DNA of 64,000 nucleotides from Loripinus fragilis (taxonomy: Eukaryota; Mollusca; Bivalvia; Lucinida; Lucinidae), in NCBI GenBank assembly GCA_964019695.1, contig OZ026518.1, forward strand, positions 72,551,254-72,615,253. The letters are read 5' to 3'. Numbering within the stretch: the first letter of the stretch is position 1; every line of letters begins with the position of its first letter. Below, in pieces: positions 11,556-21,712 of this stretch. Under the pieces are notes generated by a model. That model made no database searches and was not told where the DNA came from. It saw only the letters and a list, made by a program, of their open reading frames with translations. Both the position numbers and the translations under genes were made by a program.

Positions 11556-14500
11556 AGTTGACTCTTGTTTACTGGGATTCGATTTCACTTAAGTTATAAA
11601 TAGTTCGAGTTTCACCATAATTTTCGTATGACGATTCTTTTTCATGGAGTTGGTCGCCGTATAATCATTTTAATACAATGCTTAAGTTCACAGCCTCGCG
11701 AAATGATACATAGCGAAGGTACTGGTAAGCATGTACAAATGCGCAATATCATTAGGCCGAGGCCTACTCACTTACACTCACACCAAATATTAAAAAGGAT
11801 TAAGATTCAGGCCAAATACTGAACATATCGCCCATTGGAGTAAATGTTCTCGTGTTTTAACATGCGATAAGTGTCAATTAAATGCCAGTTTGCCGGGTTT
11901 CGAAGATTGCAAAGTGTCAAAATGCCCCTCTTTGACGTCTCAGTTCAGAGTACACATACGTACGGTGTTGTCTTTCGTAAAATTACGACGATGTAAGGTG
12001 CGCCCTAATGTTCAAATTGTCTCTTTTTTTACCAATGCAAGAATTGTGACGGACAGTCAAATGGGTGATGGACAGACGCGGACGGACAAATGCAACTCTC
12101 TATACTGATACATGTCCTATTCTCCTCGTATATGGTATAAACGGTGTCATTACACGTGCTCAGAAGTGAGAGGTCGTTTGGCAACTTTCAAATGTTAAAA
12201 GTCTTACAGAATCTTGGAATCTGGCCTGAAATATGAGTGCTTCCTGGAAAACTGCATAGCTTTTGTATCACGCTTATTGTATCGTCAATTCTTTTCATGC
12301 GCTTTAAGCAGCTAAAGAAGTTCAGTAATACAATGTACATGAAGCTACCATGGGTTATCCGCCTGTACGTTGAGATAATCCACGAGCTTTAGCGAGTGGA
12401 TTATCTTACGTACAGGTGGACAAACATGGTATAACTATTCTATACCACATACATCATTGTAGACCTTGCACATCACGAGATATTTCGTGCTAAAGTTGGT
12501 AAGGGTGGTAAAATGAAGGCTATGCTGCCATCATATTATGAAACGCCCAAACCAGATTTTTCCTTTTGCAAGCACAACTTTCATCATAACTATTTTCTGT
12601 CGTAAACAATTTTCAAACTTTGGCCAGCAATCACTTAAAATAGATATTAGGGCAATCCATGCGCGGATCCAGGAATTTTCGTCAGGGGGGGGGGGGGGTC
12701 CAGGTCAATCTGACGAAAAAAGCTCTGACAGAAGTCAAATGGTTAATTTCAAAGAAAACTATCATTTTTCAAGGTTCCAGAGGGGGTCCACCATTTTCCA
12801 GGGGTGGTCCAACCTTTTCCAGGGGGGGGGTCCAATTGCTTATTCCCTATAGAAACCCATATAACATGTGATTTTCTAGGGGGGTCCGGACCCCCTGTCC
12901 CCCCCCTCTGGATCCGCACTTGCAATCTAATACAAGTTGGAATGGTATCTACGATTCTATTTAGCATAAAGATAGCATTTAGAGATTACTGTGCCAAGAA
13001 TCACAATCGATCCTTAAAGATACGTATTCTGAGTCAATACATGTAATAGTGGTACAAATGCCTGAGGGCAACTCCAGGAAAAATCAAAGGCTAATCTTTA
13101 TGAGGTGATTATGACCTTCTTCTAGGGGGTAATAAAGTGGCCCCTAAAGGGTTTAGGTATTTTCAGTTAAAATATTGATACTTAACAGTGAAAGAAATTT
13201 TGGTTTACACAGGTTCTTCCCCTCCAGTGAGGTACTGAAACTGACCCTTATCAGTAAAATCTGCTAATGATCTCTATTGGACAGGAATATACGCATTTAA
13301 AGACATATACTACTGTCCAATAGAGATCATTAAAGGATCAACTGATAAGGGACGGTTTCAGTATCTCACAAAATTTTTGGGGCCTCAAGATGGGACTTAC
13401 CTGTATACAACACAATTTCATTCGCTAAGATTTTATCATAAAATACCTAATCCCTTCATGGGACCACTTTATTGCCCCTGTAAGGAAATCATAATCGCCT
13501 CATTATGACTGTCCCTTTGATCTGCCCAGTATGACCCCTGGAGAGAATCATAATGAGTGGTACCAGTATTATTGCTCAAATTGTTACCTCTTTAAGTTAA
13601 AAATTTGCTTAGGCGCGAAACATGACATGTATAACAAAAAATGGTTTCATCTATTCTTTAGATCATAATGACATCTTCAATTAAATCAATTGCACCGAAC
13701 CTGTCGATATGTTAAATATTCAAAATAGCATGGTAAAGTATCAAAACTTAATGCTACGTTTACACTATGTCCCCGGCGGCCACGACAGTCACGATTTCGG
13801 CCACCGTGGACGAAACGGGGTGACCTTAACACAACGTAGGGGAACGGGGTCGACAAACGTAGCTCGCCGTGGTCGCCGTGATCGCCGGGACAGATTTTTA
13901 AACAGTCAAAAAATTTGCCACGGCAGCCACGGCGGGATTGACCTACTTAAATGTGCCGTAGTAGAACGGGGAGAACGCAACAAAACGTGACAGAACGTAA
14001 CAGACATAAACACAACTTGGAGTATGTCCGTAGCGGGACGGCTTGTTACGAGACGGCAACCCAAGGTCTGCCAAGGTCTGTGAAGGTCTATCAAGTTCTG
14101 TTGCGGTCTGCCACGTTTTCCTAACCCGACCCCACAGCTCGAACCTGAACATGGAGTCTAAGAATCTCCGATAGAAGCATCTGAGGAGGAAAGTAGTGAC
14201 AAGGGTAGAAATAATCATTACCGAATGTGTTTGTGTGCGTGCGTGCATTAGTGTGTGCAATTAAACCTTTGTACCCTTTTCTTCCGGTTTAATACAATAA
14301 AGACTTGGGTAGTTTCATTGTACTATCGAGGGGGTCATAGGTTATAATTTCCCGTGGCAGAATATTGCATTTATTTCTCTGAAGATCAGTCAGTGTAGAC
14401 ATTGATAAAATGCTGCATTGTGCGCCATTTCATTAGAATATTTTGTGTTTAAAAACACTCATAAATAAGTAACTAGAGTACAAAGGGTTAATGCTGATAC

Positions 14501-16770
14501 CAATGACTAGTGTTATTGTTTCAAGACTCTCATCGAACAGTTTCGAAGAGCTTTTGAGGCCTGAAAATCGTTGTCGTCTTCGATGCGAAGCTCTCTTGCT
14601 ATAAAAAGTGAGAAATATCCCAATTGTTGCAATCGTTCTTCCGAAAACCATGCGCACTTTGCATCCGTCTTAAACCTTCCTGCTAGACGATCATTCTTCT
14701 ACACAGCTGCTGGTGGCCTTCTTTCTGCCGCAGCTCCTAGCAATTATATAAATACGAAATCGGCTTCTTCATTGCCATTACATGTAATGATGTTTTTGAT
14801 CAAGGGTGCATAATATAACGCTTGTAGCAGCTTTGTGGACCTCCTCTTTATACCGTGGGCGTATTGGGGATCAAACACCATTCATCGCCCACGTTCCTTG
14901 ACACAACTTGATAGACGTAGCAGAACTTGATCGCAACGTAACAAAACGTGAGAGGTCCCAACAGAACGTGGCAGGCCGGGATGGAACGTAGAACCATCCG
15001 TGACAGACCGTAGCGCGCCGGCGAGCCTCTGCAACGGCAGACCTTAACAGACCGTGAGAAAACGTAGCGAGACTTAACAGAACTTGAACACAAAGACAAA
15101 AATGACTAAAACATCACGGCGAGCTACGTTTCTGGCTACCGTGACTGCCGGGAACATAGTGTAAACCTAGCATTAGGCGCGAAACATGACATGTATAACG
15201 AAAAATGGTTGATCATAATGACATCTTCAATTAAATCAATTGCACCGAACCTGTCGATATGTTAAATATTCAAAATAGCATGGTAAAGTATCAAAACTTT
15301 ACTAAGAAAATAGAGAGTTAAAGAATGAAGAAAATTAAGAATCTGGGCCCTGGTCGATTCATATGCATAATTAAGCCGCGACATGTGATTTCCAACAATG
15401 TGGCATTTTGGCAAGTGTAGATTCCGACCAGCCTGTGCAAACTCCTTTTAAGCTTAGGAACTTCAAATGATGCTCGGTCAGTAGCTTCACACTCAAAGAA
15501 TATTCAAGTGACTAGCGAAGGCTCTGATCAGACTGCGCGTATGCGCAGGCTGATCTGAGGCTTTGCTGGTCGCACATACCACATTGTTGAAAATCTCTTG
15601 GGTTGTCAGCACTTGCTCAAATTATTTTCTTATCATATGCTGTTGTGAGCTGTTACTGTTGTTTCATTGAGACGATTCTTTTGAGCTCACAACACAACCA
15701 TGCTAGAGAACCACTGTACTCGAACAGCGCAGTCATCGCGTGGTGGTTTCAGTCGACAAATGCACAAAATGGGGTACCTAGCTGTTTAAAAGGTATATAT
15801 TTTGGTCATCATTTTACCTCTGAAAATATTCATCGCGAATTATTGTCATTTATAAATTCGGCTGTGCATCTGCTTAACAAAAATTTTTGTGTGCTTAGTG
15901 ATAGTCGCTACAGCGCCAGAGTGATGTCAAAAATGTGACTTTTTCCTGAAAAAGAGGATGAAAGAAATGTTTGCTTATGTTCTGGAATTTATACTTACTT
16001 TCAATAAAATGCAAAATACCAGTCCTTTAAAGTGCACAAAGTTTGAAATTTGTGGACAGAGCATTTTGAAAGTTATTCAGGCTTTTCATGATGTACGCAT
16101 AGTTCTATATATAGGGTGTTCTGGCCCAGTAGTTGAGTGTCTATATAAGATCAATATGTTACAGTCAACGACCCGACCACTGGGCCTAAACACCCGATAT
16201 ACAGACCTATGCGTACAGGATGAAAAGCTTGAATAACTTTCAAAATGCTCCAGCCTCAGATTTCAAACTTTGTTCACATTAAAGAACTGTTATTTTTGCG
16301 TTTTAGCTGAAGTAAGCATAAATTCCAGACCATAAGCAAAATTTGACCAAAATATTACCCTTTCTAATAGCTAGGTACACTTTTTTGTGCGCTTGTCCAC
16401 TGCAACCACCACGCGATGACTGCGCTAATCGAGTACAGTGGTTCTCTAGCGTGACAACATAGATACGAAAAACGATCGCATTTTTGCGCTCAACAATTTT
16501 GCTTATCTCCTTTGCTATATTCTTACGTGAATCTCCGCGGCCATCTGAATGGATTCCATAAATCATCTCCCTTGTTGATAGAATACAGTGTCCCTCTCCA
16601 TCCGGACATGCCATGGTATACCAGGGTCCTTCACTAATCCACACGCCATTACGTTTCAACACAATCCAAGCAGGGCTGAAAACTCCTATGCATAATGCAA
16701 CCAATGCAAAAACACTAATGAATATTGTAACAATCGAAAACCGAAACAGCGCAACTTTATGTAAGCCCAT
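4633..16770 (-). CDS. Claudin/PMP22-superfamily four-pass membrane protein (3 exons, complete)
   Basis: Joined exons 16770-16527, 6517-6356 and 5039-4633 give 813 nt, or 270 residues plus a stop. Both introns are phase 1 with GT-AG ends. TM1 lies at about 12-33, TM2 95-114, TM3 124-146 (the exon 2/3 junction falls inside it) and TM4 163-183. The first extracellular loop has the family pattern of Trp residues (W35, W44, W50 in G-P-W) followed by two Cys (C55, C62). This matches the W-GLW-C-C signature of claudin/PMP22/EMP proteins with Pro in place of Leu. The cytoplasmic tail (187-270) is Ser-rich and ends in PPAY-S-E-I-Y-Q, a PPxY-type WW-domain ligand. There is no claudin-type C-terminal PDZ ligand. 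Such proteins act at cell junctions or as channel or adhesion accessory subunits; the exact role here is unknown. Start choice: the first ATG before TM1, in the frame that splices cleanly. A two-codon upstream ORF (ATG CAA TGA, near 16813) precedes it if that part is transcribed. Confidence 0.8.
5280..5445. mobile_element. Hairpin MITE in the 5.0-6.4-kb intron
   Basis: CAGGGGGGTCGCTTGAACTC and the inverse GCGAACCCCCACCCC flank a perfect central palindrome ATGAAATAATTTGGTCTCA (5344 onward) and its inverse. 5446-6124 shows no gene. Confidence 0.75.
6125..6342. mobile_element. Family B element, long form, in the 5.0-6.4-kb intron
   Basis: Inner stem AGACGCCGCAATATGCGGCGTCTG. It lies just 14 bp downstream of the exon 2 donor of the claudin-like gene. 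Confidence 0.8.
6356..6517 (-). CDS. Claudin-like gene, exon 2
   Basis: Encodes residues 82-136 (split codons at both ends): the end of the first extracellular loop, TM2, a short charged turn (K-R-S-W) and the first half of TM3. The acceptor is TTTCTTCCAG|CG and the donor CAA|GTAAGT. The first base of codon 82 comes from exon 1 and makes Pro. The first ~50 nt and the intron just upstream are homologous to the tandem array at 7105-8345. Confidence 0.8.
6555..6740. repeat. Two diverged copies of the exon-2-like monomer next to exon 2
   Basis: Immediately upstream (minus sense) of exon 2, CTATATCTGTAACACAAGC (~6563) and CTCTCTAATTGAACCACAAG (~6661) begin two monomers. Each includes a GGAAGAAA- or GGAAAAAA-like stretch matching the exon 2 acceptor region. 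They link the real exon to the main array at 7105-8345. A long open frame runs through them and into exon 2, but it crosses the real acceptor and is not coding. Confidence 0.7.
7105..8345. repeat. ~98-bp tandem array (about 12 monomers) resembling the start of exon 2
   Basis: Monomers recur at roughly 97-98 bp. Landmarks: GCAGTGCTTTCTATCTGTACC near 7165, 7265, 7353, 7452, 7620, 7820, 7918, 8014, 8112 and 8210, with divergent copies near 7720 and 8308. Read on the minus strand, each monomer has a TTCAG-like acceptor, then sequence aligned to the exon 2 start up to the codons for V-Q-I-E-S-T-A. Most monomers have a TAA at the position of E86 in the exon 2 frame, so they do not encode the exon. 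The array lies in intron 1 of the claudin-like gene. A short irregular block near 7510-7580 interrupts it. Confidence 0.85.
8390..9318. mobile_element. Two inverted family B long forms
   Basis: Copies at 8390-8616 and 9101-9318, both reading from AAACCCGTTTATGCCG or ACCCATTTAAGCCGA to GGCTTATA(G/T)GG(G/A)TTAA. The ~480 bp between them (8617-9100) is AT-rich with no gene seen; an open frame at 8648-8923 has no family match. Confidence 0.75.
9660..9880. mobile_element. Family B element, long form
   Basis: CTCATATAAGTCTAGCGTCC start, inner stem CAGACGCCACAGAAGGTGGC, and an AAATGGGTTAA end. Confidence 0.8.
10144..10264 (+). repeat. Two-copy ~60-bp tandem duplication
   Basis: AACCCTGACACACTTACAAA ... 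ACGGGTAGGTGAA occurs twice in direct succession with two or three differences. Confidence 0.9.
10655..10930 (+). repeat. Irregular minisatellite of TTCGATATTC units
   Basis: GATTTTCGATATTCAAATT(C/A), AGAAGTTAGTTC and similar words recur about six times with variable spacing (30-50 bp). The last ~80 bp are inverted and degraded. Confidence 0.8.
11052..11255. mobile_element. Family B element, CAGCAGAC sub-form
   Basis: Outer arms GTCGTCTGCTTAAGTCGTCT and the inverse side CAGCAGACGAGAAAAGCAGA, with the hairpin (AGCGTGGACCC...GGGTCCACACTG) inside and GCATTAAGGGTTAA at the end. Sister copies: 37490-37606, 40630-40745 and 56640-56850. Confidence 0.75.
11489..11554 (+). repeat. (AAT)n microsatellite
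   Basis: About 21 AAT units with no interruption. A shorter (TTC)n tract lies at 20029-20052. Confidence 0.97.
12346..12431. repeat. 86-bp hairpin
   Basis: TACCATG(GGTTAT)CCGCCTGTACG at the left pairs with CGTACAGGTGGACAAACATGGTA; the inner part GATAATCCAC / GTGGATTATC. 11560-12340 and 12432-12650 show no gene. Confidence 0.8.
12655..12925. mobile_element. Family G (GGATCCGC, poly-G) foldback
   Basis: GCGCGGATCCAGGAATTTTC at the left with a G11 tract; CCCCCTGTCCCCCCCCTCTGG and GATCCGCAC at the right. Repeated AGGGG(T/G)GGTCC units lie inside. Other members: 10325-10440, 29962-30260 and 32465-32700; 39095-39160 is probably a fragment. Confidence 0.7.
13095..13510. mobile_element. Imperfect ~415-bp palindromic element
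   Basis: Left GAGGTGATTATGACCTTCTT and right TCATAATCGCCTC, with matches at GGCCCCTAAAGGG..., ACTGATAAGGG/CCCTTATCAGT and AATGATCTCTATTGGACAG/CTGTCCAATAGAGATCATT around the centre. Confidence 0.7.
13611..13749 (+). repeat. Left direct repeat abutting the 1.4-kb element
   Basis: Begins AGGCGCGAAACATGACATG and ends AGTATCAAAACTT. The copy at 15175-15299 is nearly identical but lacks 14 bp (TCATCTATTCTTTA). Confidence 0.9.
13750..15174. mobile_element. 1.4-kb TIR element flanked by long direct repeats
   Basis: Termini read AATGCTACGTTTACACTATG at 13750 and the inverse of AATGCTAGGTTTACACTATG ending at 15174, followed by CCCGGC(G/A). GC-rich subterminal blocks hold many short repeats of the ACGT(A/G)ACAGA type. 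The mid-part (14430-14800) shows no recognisable transposase. Probably non-autonomous. Confidence 0.75.
15175..15299 (+). repeat. Right direct repeat abutting the 1.4-kb element
   Basis: Same start and end as 13611-13749, directly following the element's right terminus. Far longer than any usual target-site duplication. Confidence 0.9.
15372..15605. mobile_element. Family C element
   Basis: ~234 bp with TIRs GCCGCGACATGTGATTTCCA / CATTGTTGAAAATCTC and a central palindrome (CTGATCAGACTGCGCGTATG). Antisense relative to the 53270 copy. Confidence 0.8.
15702..16450. repeat. ~750-bp palindromic (foldback) element in intron 1
   Basis: The outer arms read GCTAGAGAACCACTGTACTC from 15702 and the reverse complement ending at 16450. 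Matching continues imperfectly inward (GCGCAGTCATCGCGTGGTGG against its complement near 16405-16425). An inner inverted pair (TACGCATAG near 16093, CTATGCGTA near 16207, with flanking matches) extends the fold. It sits 76 bp downstream of the exon 1 donor. It has no coding potential that I trust. Confidence 0.7.
16527..16770 (-). CDS. Claudin-like gene, exon 1
   Basis: Encodes residues 1-81 plus one base of codon 82: the short N-terminus, TM1 and most of the first extracellular loop with W35, W44, G-P-W50, C55 and C62. The donor is C|GTAAGA at 16526-16521. The reading frame stays open past the donor to 16303, but that tail lies in intron 1 and partly in a palindromic repeat, so it is not counted as coding. 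The exon ends in the codons for G-R-G-D-S. Confidence 0.8.
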
Positions 16771-17384
16771 TTTCCTGTTAATGCTTTGTTCTTATAATCA
16801 TTGCATTTTTCTATCCTTCTTAGAGGCGCGCAGCTGAATTTTTCTTTTCACTGGACAGTGCAATTTTGTCCTAATTTGTTTAAGTGTAAATTACATATTA
16901 TATTTATATATTTTTTTTTACTTCATGTATTACATATTTGAAACTTTATACATTATCAGTAACACTTTCCACAGTAAATAGACCTTTACTTTTCTTACTC
17001 TAAATTAAAACAAAACTGTGCCAAGATTTCACCCGAAAAATGGTGTTGCGGTCTAGTTCATTTCAGCTGATCAAAGCCAATGAACTTGGCAAAACTTTTT
17101 CTCTAATATAGGTCGATAAGTTATTTTGACAGATGGAAAAACTAGCCCCGCCGGCCACTCCGGTGAAGATATGCAAATTTTTATAACTACATACCCATAG
17201 TGAAAATATTCGATTAATACACTGGTCTACACTGTTTGTGAATTGCATAAAATATGAAATGGAACTATCACGTGCGTTTAAGACGTTTATTTTCTAAACG
17301 TGCTTGAAAGTATTGCTGTAAAATCTATTTATCAGTGATCATGCCATTTTGAACAATGATTGTATTTTCATTGTATCCAGGAGT

Positions 17385-17610
17385 CGTGAGTTTGTGCCCG
17401 GCCCGGCTCCATTACTGTGGAGATAGATCATGAAATGTTTCCTACGGTCATTCTCCTCCTTCCGCTGATTCAAGAAGGGCTGTTATCAGTTACTTAAATG
17501 CTTAGTCTAAGCTTGTTCAGGTTAAAAGCGTGATAAGGTTAACTAGCCGTCTCGAATTGACCATAGCTGTTGACTGGGACGTAAAACTACCAACCAAACA
17601 TAACAAAAAC
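17385..17610 (+). mobile_element. SINE family 1, 5'-truncated copy
   Basis: Starts in the B-box region (GTCGTGAGTTTGTGCCC) and runs through the conserved body to an A-rich tail (ACCAAACATAACAAAAAC). More diverged than the two full copies. A further short antisense tail fragment lies near 50728-50795. Confidence 0.8.
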
Positions 17611-17689
17611 AATACAGTTTAACGAAGCCAGCGGTTTAACATTGTAAATTCAGAAATTTTGCTAGTACTTTTTTCGTGAATAACGTTAA

Positions 17690-17850
17690 AAATACATTTG
17701 CGATGTTTCAGATTCGCGACTAGAGCATCAGTAAAATGGCAGAGTGAATTCGTCGCTTCGCGAGGTGGTTATTTTCGCGAAACTTCGTGGATGCGAAGTT
17801 TCGGGAAAATAAAACCATCGCGAAAATTTCTGAATCTTCAGTATTTTTTT
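17690..17850. mobile_element. Family F (TTCGCGAAA) element
   Basis: Hairpin GGTTATTTTCGCGAAACTTC / GAAGTTTCGGGAAAATAAAACC with CGCGAAAATTTCTGA at the edge. Further copies at 18755-18945 and 41395-41475 carry the same CGCGAAAATAAAACCCTCGC run. Confidence 0.75.
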
Positions 17851-18754
17851 AGATTTTACGAGGTCTCCATATTGGTACGAACTCATATACCTCTTACTAG
17901 CAAATTTGTTTCCTATTTCGTGAGAAGCGAAATATTAATTAAGCGTAAAAGTTTAAATTAGATGGCACTTGATCAGTCCTTTTAAAAAACGGACTGACCC
18001 AGATCATCCTTCTGCAAATGATTCTCATCACTGGTATATGCCAGTAGCAACGTCCCAACTAAGGCTGCACATCTGTGCATTCTCGCTTTGCAGTCATACA
18101 TAAAGGTTCTGAATCCATCTAAACTATTCTGAACCTCAAAAGAAACGCAGACAAGGTATACGCCGAATTTATTTGGAGGTACACTGTAGAGGTATGTGCT
18201 TTTCGTATTTATGCATTATTTCTTCCTTATGCTATTCATTTAACTCGCTTATTTTTATGAAAAAAAAAGGAAACAGTTGTTACCATAAGTGAACAGGTAT
18301 TAACAAGCAGTAAATGAAAATATCTGCGAAGAAAATGTTCGCTGTAATAAAGGTTTCGTGTCAATAGACGTCCAGCTTTGCTTTTTGTTTAACTGCAAGG
18401 GTAATACTTTGATGACCGTTTAGCATCAAAATGGTGTCAAGTTCGTTAGACTAGGACTAGAATAAATATTTTTTTTTTAATAAACACCCACTAGAGCCAC
18501 GTTTTGGAAACAATTTGTTATACTGCGACAGTGAAGTCATCCCTTACAACAACTATTTGTGTTTTACGATAAACTGAGATAACTCTTTAATCAAGGTTTC
18601 TTGTTCCTAAAAGCTAGCAGATGTCAGGGTTTGTCCCACTATAAATGGGTTAAATGTGTAAACTAGTTGAAAGAAGAAAATTGAACTTACATACTTGTGG
18701 ACGTTTCTTTTGACGTTCAGTATACATTACAGGAGCTGCTGTTGTTTCATCTGC

Positions 18755-18945
18755 TTACTAAATTCGGAAATTTTCGCGAGATTTTTTTCGCGAATATTAA
18801 AAGACATATTTGCGAGGTCAAAAAATCACGACTAAAGCACGGTTTACCTATATCAGTAAACGACAGTGATTTCGCTATTTCGTGAGGGTTTTATTTTCAC
18901 GAAACGAAGTTTCGCGAAAATAAAACCCTCGCTTACAGTTATGTA
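18755..18945. mobile_element. Family F element
   Basis: AAATTCGGAAATTTTCGCGA on the left; GAGGGTTTTATTTTCACGAA and the inverse TTCGCGAAAATAAAACCCTC on the right form a strong hairpin. Confidence 0.75.
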
Positions 18946-19234
18946 CAATTTTGGACTGCACATACTCCCTAAAAACATTATTTTGTAATACCACCTTTGC
19001 TGTCATGTATGTTAATATGTTATTCCTTGTATGTCATGTACATGACGTAAGAGAATAAACGTTTTGTCGGCGGTCATGTTTCTGGTGACCTATTGTCTTC
19101 TGTGGTAATTGAGCTAAGTTGACTGCACTGGAATCACAAGCGCTATTAAGGCTACCTTTTTGTAAATAGTTAGATAATCTTTAATATAGTCACTAATCAA
19201 GTATATTGGTTTAGCAAAATACTAAAAAACAACA

Positions 19235-19612
<378 letters not shown>

Positions 19613-20732
19613 CTTTTGTCCTCATTGTAAGTAAGGTAGAAACATAATATTATATCTAGATACACAGTATTGTGTTATTTGACATAGGAATTTGTATTTT
19701 TGCATCTTTATGGCGACCAACAGTGAATGCTGGTTTAGATATAATCTTGAAAGATATTGATGAGAGTAATACTGCAGAACTAAATTCAGGGAAAAGACGA
19801 GAGGTCGTGCGTCACGACATTTGGCCAGTTCCTCTGAATTAAATTGGTTGTTAAATACAGAGTCATATGGTTTCTACACTGTCCGCCATGCAGATACTTA
19901 GTAAACTTATTTATATATGATTATCTGCTCAAGGGCCTGTATGGCCTATTGCAGATATTTGTTTTGATTGTAAGGTTAATGGGGGATGGCCTCGACCCCT
20001 ATTGACCTATTACGAATCTAATCAAATTCTTCTTCTTCTTCTTCTTCTTCTTATGGTACACTAATGGTACCCTATATCAGGGTCTTTGTATTGAGAGTGC
20101 CTGCCTATATTGCAAACAATAAAGATCAAGATCAGATCGCGAACGCTATTTCACTGCTCTGTGTGCCTTTGGTGTAACATATGCGTGACGCTGCTGATTA
20201 GCCTATGATCCAAAGATACCATGCGAGCTGTTCTACGCTGTGCCATTTGTTATATTCAGTGAATGGGTCCCAGATAACCTTTGCATATTCCAGGACTGGC
20301 CGTACCAGGGTCTTGTAGCAAAATCTTTATTGGGCACTGCTGAGTTTCTCTGAAGGAATTATCTAGTGTCGTTTGACCTTTCTGGTGATGGTTCCAGTTA
20401 TGGATACCGGTGAACCGGTACATGTACTTTGGCAAACAGTGAAGACCCAGATGTAATGCCACATAAGGCGACATTTCACCAGGGTCTACACTGTTTGCAA
20501 TGACAAAACTATCTTCAGTGACATAATTTTATTTTAAAGAAATTTTGACAGGCAACCCATTACAACACAAGACGGACTATCCAATACTTATTGTATCTGC
20601 ATGTATATGGAAACTAGTCTGGTTCCTTCCCCTAGATCTACCTATCGAATTGAGACGATAACAGGGCACCAATTAATATGGAAACTTGACTGGTTTTCTC
20701 TTGGAAGTAATATGAGGGACTTGGCATTTCCA

Positions 20733-21275
20733 CAGGGGGTTAACTCAGTCACAGTGCGGGGTGATTCTTTATGACAGTTGTCAATGATGCTTTATGAAAA
20801 GGGTTACAGGTTCTTTACTTTGGGTCAATGATTCTTTACAAGTTTCTATGCTCATGCCAAACGCGGGGTGAAAATGGTAATATTCGACAGTTTTAGAGTC
20901 AAATTTTGTTAATAGACATATAAGCAGCATGTTTCATGATAGTCTATGCATTTATCATACAGTTTAGCTGTCCAACAATTCACCAGTTACACTAGAGATG
21001 CTATGTTGCAACAAATGCCATATGTGTATATTTCATGGTTTTATCGAGCCAAAGCGCTTGGAAACGAACCATTATATTATAAATTTGGTATCTGAAGCTT
21101 AAATTCTTCCTTTGATATACGTTTTAGCCTATTTCAACATTTTTCGAAGTTAATGGTTCTTTATGAAAGGTTACAAATGCTTTATGAGCCTAAAATTCGG
21201 GTTACAGGTTCTTTTAGAAAGTTATAACATATTCTTTATGAAAGAAGTTACAAGTTCTTTATGAGACAAATGCAA
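20733..21275. repeat. Repeat with TTCTTTATGAAAG words (copy 1)
   Basis: AGGGGGTTAACTCAGTCACA at 20733, then several TT(C/A)TTTATGA(A/C)A and GGTTACAGGTTCTTT words. Its inverted partner is 33240-33802. Confidence 0.65.
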
Positions 21276-21712
21276 TTTCGTCCTGATATACAGCCTTAAT
21301 GTATTTTTTGCCCCAATAAATGGGCCGCTGGTATGTGCGACCAACAAAGGCTCAGACCAGCCTGCACATATGCGCAGTCTGATCTGAGCCTTTGCTAGTC
21401 GTTTAACTATTATATGACTGTTAAGCTATTAACCGATTAGCATTTGTAGTTTCTAAGCTTAAAAGGAGGCCGCACATAGAGTCTATTCGTGCCAAAATGC
21501 CACATTGCTGGAAGTTTCTTGTCCCGGCTCAAATGTCTTTGTTGGTTTGTGTTGCTGTTCAGAAAAAGTTGAATTTTGACCTATTGACCCTATCCTCAGG
21601 GTCGTGGGGGGGGGGGTAGGAGAGGAGGGGGTACGAGAGGGGTAAGTCAACAATTTTTCCGTCATATTACGGCATCCCACACTTTACTGGGCAAGCTTAG
21701 CTAAGGAGGTAA

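Noticed and set aside
13943..14260. 105-codon minus-strand frame inside the 1.4-kb TIR element as a transposase
   Set aside because: No catalytic or DNA-binding signature, and the sequence is made of short repeats.
16303..16526. Continuation of the claudin-like exon 1 frame past 16527
   Set aside because: A consensus donor lies at 16526, and using it gives exact phase and TM continuity with exons 2 and 3. The tail has no family features and enters a palindrome.
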